A stretch of 64,000 nucleotides of DNA, from assembly GCF_002269255.1 (NCBI RefSeq), contig NZ_CP022823.1, positions 5,476,189 to 5,540,188 on the forward strand, written 5' to 3'. Positions 40,440-49,261 of the stretch are shown here, piece after piece; positions within the stretch are counted from its first letter, which is position 1, and each line of letters begins with the position of its first letter. The translations under genes were made by a program, and so were the position numbers. The notes beneath the pieces were generated by a model. The model was not told the origin of the DNA. It saw only the letters and a list, made by a program, of their open reading frames with translations, and did no database searches. The DNA is from Klebsiella quasivariicola. Its GTDB lineage: Bacteria > Pseudomonadota > Gammaproteobacteria > Enterobacterales > Enterobacteriaceae.

Positions 40440-41810
40440 ATGTCAAATAGTGCGATGAGCGTGGTTATCCTTGCCGCAGGCAAAGGGACCCGCATGTATT
40501 CCGATCTTCCTAAGGTGCTGCATACCCTGGCCGGGAAGCCAATGGTGCAGCATGTCATTGATGCTGCTAACGATTTAGGCGCCAGTGCGGTACATCTGGT
40601 GTATGGCCACGGTGGCGATTTGCTGCGTCAGACGCTGCATGAAGACAACCTGAACTGGGTGCTGCAGGCCGAGCAGCTCGGTACCGGGCACGCCATGCAG
40701 CAGGCGGCGCCGTTCTTCAATGATGATGAAGACATCCTGATGCTCTATGGTGACGTGCCGCTGATCTCCGTTGAGACGCTACAGCGCCTGCGCGCTGCGA
40801 AACCACAGGGTGGGATTGGTTTGCTAACGGTGAAGCTGGATGACCCAACGGGCTACGGCCGCATTACCCGTGAAAATGGCCAGGTGACGGGTATCGTTGA
40901 GCACAAAGATGCCAGCGAAGCGCAGCGCCAGATTCAGGAAATTAACACCGGCATCTTGATCGCCGGCGGAGCCGATCTGAAGCGCTGGCTGGCGAAGCTT
41001 ACCAATAACAATGCCCAGGGCGAATACTACATCACCGATATCATTGCCATGGCACATCAGGAAGGCCATGAGATCGTTGCGGTGCATCCGCAGCGCCTGA
41101 GCGAGGTCGAAGGCGTCAACAATCGCCTGCAGCTTGCGCGTCTGGAGCGCGTCTACCAGGCTGAGCAGGCGGAAAAACTGCTGCTGGCGGGCGTAATGTT
41201 GCGCGATCCGGCGCGTTTCGATCTGCGCGGTACGCTGCAGCACGGGCGCGATGTGGAGATCGATACTAACGTTATTCTGGAAGGCAACGTGGTACTGGGC
41301 GACCGTGTGAAAATCGGCGCTGGCTGCGTGATCAAAAACAGCACCATCGGCGATGACTGCGAAATCAGTCCCTACAGCGTGGTGGAAGATGCCCAGCTGC
41401 AGGCTGCCTGTACCATCGGCCCATTTGCCCGTCTGCGTCCGGGTGCCGAACTGCTGGAAGGCGCTCACGTTGGCAACTTCGTGGAAATGAAAAAAGCGCG
41501 TCTCGGCAAAGGTTCCAAGGCGGGTCATCTGACCTACCTGGGCGATGCGGAGATCGGTGATAACGTCAATATCGGCGCGGGCACCATCACCTGCAACTAC
41601 GATGGTGCGAACAAGCATAAAACGATTATTGGCGATGATGTTTTTGTCGGCTCAGATACCCAGCTGGTGGCCCCGGTCACTGTGGGCAATGGCGTCACTA
41701 TCGCCGCCGGCACCACCGTTACCCGCAACATTGCCGATAACGAACTGGTATTAAGCCGCGTGCCGCAGGTCCATAAGCAGGGCTGGCAGCGTCCGGTGAA
41801 AAAGAAGTAA
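40440..41810 (+). CDS. glmU: Bifunctional UDP-GlcNAc pyrophosphorylase / GlcN-1-P acetyltransferase
   Basis: Makes UDP-GlcNAc for peptidoglycan and LPS. 456 residues from the ATG at 40440, the E. coli length; an ATG two codons earlier overlaps its own AGGA. The N-terminal uridyltransferase domain carries LAAGKGTRM (11-19); the C-terminal left-handed beta-helix has hexapeptide repeats and ends KKK. Followed by glmS. Confidence 0.96.
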   Translation: MSNSAMSVVILAAGKGTRMYSDLPKVLHTLAGKPMVQHVIDAANDLGASAVHLVYGHGGDLLRQTLHEDNLNWVLQAEQLGTGHAMQQAAPFFNDDEDILMLYGDVPLISVETLQRLRAAKPQGGIGLLTVKLDDPTGYGRITRENGQVTGIVEHKDASEAQRQIQEINTGILIAGGADLKRWLAKLTNNNAQGEYYITDIIAMAHQEGHEIVAVHPQRLSEVEGVNNRLQLARLERVYQAEQAEKLLLAGVMLRDPARFDLRGTLQHGRDVEIDTNVILEGNVVLGDRVKIGAGCVIKNSTIGDDCEISPYSVVEDAQLQAACTIGPFARLRPGAELLEGAHVGNFVEMKKARLGKGSKAGHLTYLGDAEIGDNVNIGAGTITCNYDGANKHKTIIGDDVFVGSDTQLVAPVTVGNGVTIAAGTTVTRNIADNELVLSRVPQVHKQGWQRPVKKK

Positions 41811-41820
41811 GCAGGATTGT

Positions 41821-41845
41821 CGCCGGGGGTGAACAACACCCGGCG
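41821..41845 (+). promoter_or_regulatory. Hairpin in the glmU-glmS intercistronic region
   Basis: CGCCGGG and CCCGGCG pair. The glmUS intergenic RNA is known in E. coli for RNase E cleavage and for GlmZ activation of glmS, but I cannot map the GlmZ site by eye. Confidence 0.55.
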
Positions 41846-41996
41846 AACTAGGATGAGAGGGTCAACATAGATCCCCGTCCGCAGGCAGTACCATAACAAT
41901 AACCCCACTCTCTACAAGGCTCGGGGCGCCCGGAAAACGGGCAAATACAGGTCAGCGACAACGCATGGCATATCGCCATTATCAGGAAATTTAACT

Positions 41997-43826
41997 ATGT
42001 GTGGAATTGTTGGCGCAGTCGCGCAGCGTGATATTGCTGAAATCCTTCTCGAAGGTTTACGTCGTCTGGAATACCGTGGCTATGACTCTGCCGGTCTGGC
42101 GGTGGTCGACAGCGAAGGTCATATGACCCGCGTGCGTCGCCTGGGTAAAGTCCAGATGCTGGCTCAGGCGGTAGAAGAGCAACCGTTACACGGTGGTACC
42201 GGGATCGCCCATACTCGCTGGGCGACGCACGGCGAACCGTCTGAGGGCAATGCGCATCCGCATGTTTCTGAACACATTGTAGTGGTTCATAACGGGATCA
42301 TCGAAAACCACGAGCCGCTGCGCGCCCTGCTGCAGTCTCGCGGCTATGTCTTTGTCACCGAGACCGATACCGAAGTTATCGCCCATCTGGTGCACTGGGA
42401 GCTGGAACAAGGCGGTACCTTGCGAGAAGCTGTCCTGCGCACGATTCCGCAGCTGCGCGGCGCCTACGGTACGGTGATCATGGATACCCGTGACCCGGGA
42501 ACCCTGCTGGCGGCCCGCTCCGGTAGCCCGCTGGTGATTGGCCTGGGCATGGGCGAAAACTTTATCGCCTCCGACCAGCTGGCATTGCTGCCGGTTACCC
42601 GCCGCTTCATCTTCCTGGAAGAAGGCGATATTGCCGAAGTGACTCGTCGTTCGGTGGTGATCTTTGATAAGTCCGGTGCACAAGTGAAGCGCCAGGAGAT
42701 CGAATCCAATCTGCAGTATGACGCTGGCGATAAAGGTATCTACCGTCACTATATGCAGAAAGAGATTTTCGAGCAGCCGAATGCGATTAAGAACACCCTG
42801 ACCGGGCGCATCAGCCATGGCGAAGTGGATCTCAGCGAGCTGGGGCCGAACGCCAATGAAATGCTGGCTCAGGTTGAACATATTCAGATAGTTGCCTGCG
42901 GGACCTCCTATAACTCCGGAATGGTCTCCCGCTACTGGTTTGAAGCGTTAGCCGGCGTACCGTGCGATGTGGAAATCGCCTCCGAGTTCCGCTATCGCAA
43001 GTCCGCGGTGCGTCGCAATAGCCTGATGATCACCCTCTCCCAGTCCGGTGAAACCGCCGATACCCTGGCGGCGCTGCGCCTCTCTAAAGAGCTTGGCTAT
43101 CTTGGTTCACTGGCCATCTGCAACGTGGCGGGTTCGTCGCTGGTACGTGAGTCTGACCTGGCGCTGATGACCAAAGCCGGAACGGAAATCGGCGTGGCCT
43201 CGACCAAAGCCTTTACCACTCAGCTAACCGTGCTGTTGATGTTGGTGGCGAAACTGGCGCGACTGAAAGGTCAGGATGCGTCTATCGAGCATGATATCGT
43301 ACACGGCCTGCAGGCCCTGCCGAACCGTATTGAGCAGATGCTCTCCCAGGACAAGCGTATTGAGCAGCTGGCAGAGCGTTTCTCAGATAAGCACCATGCT
43401 CTATTCCTCGGCCGTGGCGATCAGTACCCGATCGCCATGGAAGGGGCGCTGAAGCTGAAAGAGATCTCTTACATTCACGCGGAAGCCTATGCGGCAGGTG
43501 AGCTGAAACATGGCCCGCTGGCGCTGATTGATGCGGAAATGCCGGTGATCGTGGTGGCGCCGAACAACGAGCTGCTGGAAAAACTGAAATCCAACATCGA
43601 AGAGGTTCGTGCCCGCGGCGGTGAGCTGTATGTCTTTGCCGACGGTGAGGCTGGCTTCAACGGTAGCGACAATATGCACATCATTGAGATGCCGCATGTC
43701 GAAGAGACGATTGCCCCAATCTTCTATACGGTACCGCTGCAGCTGTTGGCTTATCACGTCGCGCTGATCAAAGGCACTGACGTTGACCAGCCGCGTAACC
43801 TGGCGAAATCGGTCACGGTTGAGTAA
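41997..43826 (+). CDS. glmS: Glutamine-fructose-6-phosphate aminotransferase
   Basis: 609 residues. Catalytic Cys follows Met1 (MCGIVGAVAQR) in the glutaminase domain; two SIS sugar-binding domains follow, with a conserved C-terminus ending AKSVTVE. First committed step of amino-sugar synthesis. 186 bp downstream of glmU. Confidence 0.97.
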   Translation: MCGIVGAVAQRDIAEILLEGLRRLEYRGYDSAGLAVVDSEGHMTRVRRLGKVQMLAQAVEEQPLHGGTGIAHTRWATHGEPSEGNAHPHVSEHIVVVHNGIIENHEPLRALLQSRGYVFVTETDTEVIAHLVHWELEQGGTLREAVLRTIPQLRGAYGTVIMDTRDPGTLLAARSGSPLVIGLGMGENFIASDQLALLPVTRRFIFLEEGDIAEVTRRSVVIFDKSGAQVKRQEIESNLQYDAGDKGIYRHYMQKEIFEQPNAIKNTLTGRISHGEVDLSELGPNANEMLAQVEHIQIVACGTSYNSGMVSRYWFEALAGVPCDVEIASEFRYRKSAVRRNSLMITLSQSGETADTLAALRLSKELGYLGSLAICNVAGSSLVRESDLALMTKAGTEIGVASTKAFTTQLTVLLMLVAKLARLKGQDASIEHDIVHGLQALPNRIEQMLSQDKRIEQLAERFSDKHHALFLGRGDQYPIAMEGALKLKEISYIHAEAYAAGELKHGPLALIDAEMPVIVVAPNNELLEKLKSNIEEVRARGGELYVFADGEAGFNGSDNMHIIEMPHVEETIAPIFYTVPLQLLAYHVALIKGTDVDQPRNLAKSVTVE

Positions 43827-43841
43827 AGCATCCTGTCTTGC

Positions 43842-43869
43842 AAAGGGCTGCCGACGGCGGCCCTTTTTT
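43842..43869 (+). terminator. glmS terminator
   Basis: AGGGCTGCC-GAC-GGCGGCCCT followed by TTTTTT. Confidence 0.9.
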
Positions 43870-43956
43870 ATTTTCACCTGCTGTTTGTCATCGATTTTGT
43901 GCGCAATATTTTGACTGGCGGTAGATGACAAACGATCGTTTTGCGGTTCGATTTTG

Positions 43957-44077
43957 CTGTCATAAAAAGAAAATTATTCTGTCATTGCACGGTCATGCTT
44001 GCTGATAACCTTCTGAGTTATAAGCGTATTATTTGCTGTAAAATCCCTTCTTTCGACCTGTCATAAAACTGTCATAA
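43957..44077 (+). promoter_or_regulatory. Pho boxes upstream of pstS
   Basis: The best PhoB box, CTGTCATAAAACTGTCATAA, is at 44058-44077, two consensus 7-mers with correct spacing. Further CTGTCAT 7-mers stand at 43957-43963 and 43979-43985. Strong sign that the pst operon is induced by phosphate starvation through PhoBR. Confidence 0.92.
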
Positions 44078-44163
44078 TTCGTACATTTTACTGTCACCTC
44101 TTTGACCTATTTTGCTCACCATAGCCTCGAAACAATGATTTACGAATCCCAGCAGGAGACATT

Positions 44164-45204
44164 ATGAACGTTATGCGTACCACCGTCGCAACAGTTGTCG
44201 CCGCGACCTTATCGATGAGCGCTTTCTCTGCCTTCGCAGCAGCAAGCCTGACTGGCGCAGGCGCAACTTTCCCTGCGCCGGTGTATGCCAAATGGGCTGA
44301 CACCTATCAGAAAGAAACGGGCAATAAAGTGAACTACCAGGGTATTGGTTCCTCTGGTGGCGTTAAGCAGATTATTGCCAACACCGTTGATTTCGGTGCT
44401 TCTGATGCTCCGCTGGCTGATGACAAACTGACCCAGGAAGGCCTGTTCCAGTTCCCGACCGTGATTGGCGGCGTGGTACTGGCGGTTAACCTGCCTGGCG
44501 TGAAATCCGGCGAACTGGTGCTGGATGGCAAAACCCTGGGCGATATCTACCTGGGTAAAATTAAAAAATGGGATGACGAAGCGATCGCTAAACTCAACCC
44601 GGGCCTGAAGCTGCCGTCGCAGAACATCGCTGTGGTCCGCCGCGCCGATGGTTCCGGTACCTCCTTCGTCTTCACCAGCTACCTGTCCAAAGTGAATGAA
44701 GAGTGGAAATCGAAAATCGGCGCCGGCTCTACCGTTAACTGGCCAACCGGTCTGGGCGGTAAAGGCAACGACGGTATCGCCGCCTTTGTTCAGCGTCTGC
44801 CGGGCTCGATTGGTTACGTCGAATACGCTTACGCCAAGCAAAACAACCTGGCCTACACCAGGCTGGTTTCTGCCGATGGCAAGCCGGTTAGCCCGACTGA
44901 AGACAACTTCGCTAACGCCGCAAAAGGCGTTGACTGGAGCAAATCTTTCGCTCAGGACCTGACCAACCAGAAAGGCGAAAATGCATGGCCGATCACCTCA
45001 ACCACCTTCATCCTGGTACATAAGGCGACGAACAAGCCGGAACAGACCGCTGAAGTGCTGAAGTTCTTCGACTGGGCGTATAAAAACGGCGGGAAAGAAG
45101 CGAATGCGCTGGATTACGCGACACTTCCGGAAAGCGTGGTAGAGCAGGTTCGCGCGGCATGGAAAACCAACGTCAAAGACAGCAGCGGTAAAGCGCTGTA
45201 CTAA
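44164..45204 (+). CDS. pstS: Periplasmic phosphate-binding protein
   Basis: 346 residues with a 25-residue signal peptide (ending SAFSAFA). The phosphate-binding loops GSSGGVKQ and RADGSGTSFVF are conserved. First and most expressed gene of pstSCAB-phoU. Confidence 0.97.
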   Translation: MNVMRTTVATVVAATLSMSAFSAFAAASLTGAGATFPAPVYAKWADTYQKETGNKVNYQGIGSSGGVKQIIANTVDFGASDAPLADDKLTQEGLFQFPTVIGGVVLAVNLPGVKSGELVLDGKTLGDIYLGKIKKWDDEAIAKLNPGLKLPSQNIAVVRRADGSGTSFVFTSYLSKVNEEWKSKIGAGSTVNWPTGLGGKGNDGIAAFVQRLPGSIGYVEYAYAKQNNLAYTRLVSADGKPVSPTEDNFANAAKGVDWSKSFAQDLTNQKGENAWPITSTTFILVHKATNKPEQTAEVLKFFDWAYKNGGKEANALDYATLPESVVEQVRAAWKTNVKDSSGKALY

Positions 45205-45224
45205 CAGTAGATTTTTGACGAAGA

Positions 45225-45297
45225 TGGCGGGGGCGTTCAGGCGCTGCCCGCCCTACGGTTCAGACTGTAGGCCCGGGAGCCAACGCCACCGGGCATT
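45225..45297. repeat. REP-like pair between pstS and pstC
   Basis: GGGGGCGTTCAGGCGCTGCC and GGCCCGGGAGCCAACGCCAC stand as inverted palindromes around CCTACGGTTCAGACTGTAGG. Such elements protect upstream mRNA and could explain excess PstS. Confidence 0.7.
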
Positions 45298-45332
45298 TAT
45301 TCGAACAAGTTTTAATACGTAAAGAGTAATCT

Positions 45333-46292
45333 ATGGCTGCAACCAAGCCTGCATTTACCCCTCCGGGGAAAAAGGGTGACATGATATTCAGTGCGCTGGT
45401 AAAACTGGCTGCGCTGATTGTGCTATTGATGCTGGGCGGCATCATCGTTTCCCTGATCATCTCTTCCTGGCCGAGCATTCAAAAGTTTGGCTTTGCCTTT
45501 TTGTGGACCAAAGAGTGGGATGCGCCTAACGAGATCTTCGGCGCGCTGGTCCCGATTTACGGAACCCTGGTCACCTCTTTTATCGCCCTGCTGATCGCCG
45601 TTCCGGTGAGTTTCGGCATTGCGCTGTTTTTGACCGAACTGTCCCCCGCCTGGCTCAAGCGCCCGCTGGGGATTGCGATTGAGCTGCTGGCGGCGATCCC
45701 GAGTATTGTGTACGGCATGTGGGGCCTGTTTATTTTCGCCCCATTGTTTGCGACTTACTTCCAGGAGCCGGTCGGCAACGTCCTGTCGACCATCCCGTTC
45801 GTCGGCGCGCTGTTTGCCGGCCCGGCTTTTGGTATCGGTATTCTCGCCGCTGGCGTCATTCTGGCCATCATGATCATCCCTTACATCGCCGCGGTCATGC
45901 GCGATGTTTTCGAGCAGACCCCGGTGATGATGAAAGAGTCGGCCTATGGCATCGGCTGCACCACCTGGGAGGTGATCTGGCGCATCGTTTTACCGTTCAC
46001 TAAAAACGGGGTGATCGGCGGGGTGATGCTCGGTCTGGGCCGCGCGCTGGGTGAAACCATGGCGGTCACCTTTATCATCGGCAACACCTACCAGCTCGAC
46101 AGCATCTCGTTGTATATGCCGGGGAACAGTATTACCTCCGCGCTGGCTAATGAGTTCGCCGAAGCGGAAACCGGCCTGCACGTGGCGGCGCTCATGGAAC
46201 TGGGTCTGATCCTGTTCGTTATCACCTTTATCGTTCTGGCGGCGTCGAAGTTTATGATTATGCGCCTCGCGAAGAATGAGGGGGCACGCTAA
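45333..46292 (+). CDS. pstC: Phosphate ABC transporter permease PstC
   Basis: 319 residues, about six membrane segments, with the permease EAA-type loop (KESAYGIGCTTWEVIWRIVLP). Stop and next start overlap (TAATG). Confidence 0.96.
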   Translation: MAATKPAFTPPGKKGDMIFSALVKLAALIVLLMLGGIIVSLIISSWPSIQKFGFAFLWTKEWDAPNEIFGALVPIYGTLVTSFIALLIAVPVSFGIALFLTELSPAWLKRPLGIAIELLAAIPSIVYGMWGLFIFAPLFATYFQEPVGNVLSTIPFVGALFAGPAFGIGILAAGVILAIMIIPYIAAVMRDVFEQTPVMMKESAYGIGCTTWEVIWRIVLPFTKNGVIGGVMLGLGRALGETMAVTFIIGNTYQLDSISLYMPGNSITSALANEFAEAETGLHVAALMELGLILFVITFIVLAASKFMIMRLAKNEGAR

Positions 46293-47182
46293 TGGCGACC
46301 ATTGAATTGCAAACCACCGCCGAGCTGGCGGAATCCCGCCGCAAGATGCAGGCCAAACGCCGCATGAAAAACCGTATCGCTCTGGCGCTCTCGATAGCCA
46401 CTATGGCGTTTGGTTTGTTCTGGCTTATCTGGATCCTGATGGCGACGATAACCCGCGGTTTCGATGGCATGAGTCTGGCGCTGTTCACCGAAATGACGCC
46501 ACCGCCGAATACGGCGGGCGGTGGCTTGGCCAACGCCCTCGCAGGCAGCGGCCTGCTGATCCTGTGGGCAACCGTCTTTGGTACGCCGCTGGGGATCATG
46601 GCAGGTATCTATCTGGCAGAGTACGGCCGTAAGTCGGTACTGGCGGAAATCATCCGTTTTATTAACGATATTCTGCTATCCGCGCCGTCTATCGTGGTCG
46701 GTCTGTTCGTCTACACCATCGTGGTGGCGCAGATGCAGCACTTCTCGGGCTGGGCGGGCGTTATCGCGCTGGCGCTGCTGCAGGTACCTATCGTGATTCG
46801 TACCACCGAAAACATGCTGAAGCTGGTGCCGGATAGCCTGCGTGAAGCGGCCTATGCGCTGGGGACGCCGAAGTGGAAAATGATCTCGGCGATCACCCTG
46901 AAAGCGTCCGTCTCGGGGATTATGACCGGGATCCTGCTGGCTATCGCCCGTATCGCCGGGGAAACGGCACCCCTGCTGTTCACCGCGCTGTCCAACCAGT
47001 TCTGGAGCACCGACATGATGCAGCCGATTGCCAACCTGCCGGTGACCATTTTCAAATTTGCCATGAGTCCGTTTGCGGAATGGCAGCAACTGGCATGGGC
47101 CGGGGTATTGATTATCACCCTGTGCGTCTTGCTGCTGAACATCCTGGCGCGCGTTATCTTCGCCAAGAAGAAACACGGTTAA
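46292..47182 (+). CDS. pstA: Phosphate ABC transporter permease PstA
   Basis: 296 residues, about six membrane segments, with an EAA-type loop (REAAYALGTPKWKMISAITL). Coupled to pstC by the one-base overlap. Confidence 0.96.
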   Translation: MATIELQTTAELAESRRKMQAKRRMKNRIALALSIATMAFGLFWLIWILMATITRGFDGMSLALFTEMTPPPNTAGGGLANALAGSGLLILWATVFGTPLGIMAGIYLAEYGRKSVLAEIIRFINDILLSAPSIVVGLFVYTIVVAQMQHFSGWAGVIALALLQVPIVIRTTENMLKLVPDSLREAAYALGTPKWKMISAITLKASVSGIMTGILLAIARIAGETAPLLFTALSNQFWSTDMMQPIANLPVTIFKFAMSPFAEWQQLAWAGVLIITLCVLLLNILARVIFAKKKHG

Positions 47183-47228
47183 TTTTTGCGGCGCAGCAAC
47201 TGCTGCGCTGAATGAGGAAGAGATTGAG

Positions 47229-48002
47229 ATGAGTATGGTGAATACAGCTCCGGGTAAGATTTCAGTTCGTAACCTGAACTTCTACTACGGCAAATTCCAT
47301 GCCCTGAAGAACATCAACCTGGATATCACTAAAAACCAGGTAACGGCGTTTATCGGTCCGTCAGGCTGTGGTAAATCCACCCTGCTGCGCACGTTCAACA
47401 AGATGTTTGAACTGTATCCGGAGCAGCGCGCGGAAGGTGAGATCCTGCTGGATGGCGATAACATTCTGACCAACACCCAGGATATCGCCCTGTTGCGCGC
47501 TAAGGTTGGCATGGTATTCCAGAAGCCGACGCCGTTCCCGATGTCTATTTACGACAATATCGCCTTCGGCGTGCGCCTGTTTGAAAAACTGTCCCGTGCC
47601 GATATGGATGAGCGCGTGCAGTGGGCGCTGACCAAAGCCGCACTATGGAACGAAACCAAAGATAAACTGCACCAGAGCGGGTATTCTCTCTCCGGTGGTC
47701 AGCAGCAGCGCCTGTGTATTGCCCGCGGTATCGCGATCCGCCCGGAAGTTTTGCTGCTTGATGAGCCGTGCTCCGCGCTGGACCCGATCTCCACCGGGCG
47801 TATCGAAGAGCTGATCACCGAGCTGAAGCAGGATTACACCGTCGTTATCGTAACTCATAACATGCAGCAGGCTGCGCGTTGTTCCGACCATACGGCATTT
47901 ATGTATCTTGGCGAGCTGATTGAGTTCAGCAACACGGATGACCTGTTCACCAAGCCCGCGAAGAAACAAACTGAAGATTATATTACTGGCCGCTACGGTT
48001 GA
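47229..48002 (+). CDS. pstB: Phosphate ABC transporter ATPase PstB
   Basis: 257 residues. Walker A GPSGCGKS (43-50), signature LSGGQQQRLCIAR, Walker B VLLLDEPCSALD. Confidence 0.97.
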   Translation: MSMVNTAPGKISVRNLNFYYGKFHALKNINLDITKNQVTAFIGPSGCGKSTLLRTFNKMFELYPEQRAEGEILLDGDNILTNTQDIALLRAKVGMVFQKPTPFPMSIYDNIAFGVRLFEKLSRADMDERVQWALTKAALWNETKDKLHQSGYSLSGGQQQRLCIARGIAIRPEVLLLDEPCSALDPISTGRIEELITELKQDYTVVIVTHNMQQAARCSDHTAFMYLGELIEFSNTDDLFTKPAKKQTEDYITGRYG

Positions 48003-48052
48003 TTTGCCCTTGTGCTTTCAGGCTCTCACCAGTTGGGCAATCAGGAGACACC

Positions 48053-48778
48053 ATGGACAACCTAAATCTTAACAAACATATTTCCGGCCAGTTCAACGCT
48101 GAACTGGAGTATATCCGCACCCAGGTGATGACCATGGGGGGGCTGGTGGAGCAGCAGCTTTCTGATGCGATCACCGCCATGCATAACCAGGACAGCGATC
48201 TGGCGAAACGCGTGATTGACGGCGACAAACAGGTCAACATGATGGAAGTGGCGATCGATGAAGCGTGCGTGCGCATCATCGCCAAGCGCCAGCCGACCGC
48301 CAGCGACCTGCGCCTGGTGATGGCGATCATCAAGACTATCGCTGAGCTGGAACGCATTGGCGACGTGGCGGATAAAATCTGCCGCACCGCGCTGGAGAAG
48401 TTTTCCCAGCAGCACCAGCCGCTGCTGGTGAGCCTTGAATCGCTGGGCCGCCACACGGTGCAGATGCTGCATGACGTGCTGGATGCGTTTGCGCGTATGG
48501 ATCTCGACGAAGCGGTACGTATCTACCGCGAAGATAAGAAAGTCGACCAGGAGTATGAAGGCATCGTGCGTCAGCTGATGACCTACATGATGGAAGACTC
48601 GCGCACTATCCCCAGCGTCCTGACGGCGCTGTTCTGCGCACGTTCTATCGAGCGTATCGGCGATCGCTGCCAGAATATCTGCGAATATATTTTCTACTTC
48701 GTTAAAGGTCAGGATTTCCGTCACGTTGGCGGCGATGAGCTGGATAAACTGCTTGCCGGTAAAGATCCGAAAGAGTAA
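48053..48778 (+). CDS. phoU: Phosphate signalling regulator PhoU
   Basis: 241 residues, all-alpha. It links PstSCAB to PhoR and keeps the Pho regulon off in high phosphate. ATG at 48053 after TCAGGAGA; the frame is open 18 codons upstream but those overlap pstB and the MDNLNLNKH start is conserved. Confidence 0.97.
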   Translation: MDNLNLNKHISGQFNAELEYIRTQVMTMGGLVEQQLSDAITAMHNQDSDLAKRVIDGDKQVNMMEVAIDEACVRIIAKRQPTASDLRLVMAIIKTIAELERIGDVADKICRTALEKFSQQHQPLLVSLESLGRHTVQMLHDVLDAFARMDLDEAVRIYREDKKVDQEYEGIVRQLMTYMMEDSRTIPSVLTALFCARSIERIGDRCQNICEYIFYFVKGQDFRHVGGDELDKLLAGKDPKE

Positions 48779-48790
48779 TAATCATTCTGT

Positions 48791-48822
48791 TTAATCCTGG
48801 TAAATAAATTTATCAGGATTAA
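48791..48822. repeat. A/T-rich palindrome after phoU
   Basis: TTAATCCTGGTAAA and TTTATCAGGATTAA pair with one mismatch around a 4-base loop. There is no clear T run, so it may be a weak terminator or a processing hairpin. Confidence 0.6.
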
Positions 48823-48852
48823 ATATGATTTAGCCAGAAGCCACGAGATTGC

Positions 48853-48914
48853 TGAGAGTATCGTCACAATTAACAGGCTGGCCATTTGAGTTCTTCATTT
48901 TATCGCGTAACAAT
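48853..48914 (+). promoter_or_regulatory. bgl-type promoter with CRP site
   Basis: TGAGA-N6-TCACA (48853-48868) differs from the CRP consensus at one position. -35 TTGAGT (48886-48891), 17-bp spacer, -10 AACAAT (48909-48914). The predicted start near 48921 places CRP at about -60.5, the class I position also used by the E. coli bgl promoter. Confidence 0.65.
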
Positions 48915-48957
48915 CAGCTTCCACTGACTGAGCGCTAACGCTCAGGATGGTTTAAAC

Positions 48958-49023
48958 GGATTGTGACTGCGACAGCAGGCAAAACCTGATATTGCCCCCA
49001 CGGCGGCGGTATCAGGTTTTTTT
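48958..49023 (+). promoter_or_regulatory. First BglG-type RNA antiterminator and overlapping terminator
   Basis: The RAT motif runs from GGATTGTGACTGC (48958) to GCAGGCAAAACCTGA (ends about 48989). It overlaps a terminator whose arms AAACCTGATA and TATCAGGTTT (48982-49019) precede a T run. This is the architecture bound by BglG-family antiterminators, matching the first bgl terminator of E. coli as remembered. Confidence 0.88.
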
Positions 49024-49053
49024 GTTTTATGCGGGCCAATAATGGCTGAATGA

Positions 49054-49133
49054 GGGTTGCTACCGCGATGTGCGGGCAAAACCTGAAGAGGATTATCTGT
49101 TAAGGCAGATCGTCTTCTTCAGGTTTTTTTTTG
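49054..49133 (+). promoter_or_regulatory. Second BglG-type RNA antiterminator and overlapping terminator
   Basis: GGGTTGCTACCGC (49054) to GCGGGCAAAACCTGA (ends about 49086), then terminator arms AACCTGAAGA and TCTTCAGGTT followed by nine T. Only about 30 bp separates it from the first module. In E. coli the two bgl modules flank bglG. Confidence 0.88.
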
Positions 49134-49261
49134 CTTTTGTCTAACTGCAAAAATAACAGCTATTGCGACATCAAACGGTATGGATACGGCTATTAGCACT
49201 GGCGCGGAATAGGGGTTGCTGTCGTGTTTTATTTACGCCAATGATTATATAAGGGAATATT

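Noticed and set aside
49195..49235. A third RAT-like start (GGGGTTGCTGTCGTG) just before bglH
   Set aside because: Only the first bases resemble a RAT; the second half and an overlapping terminator are missing.
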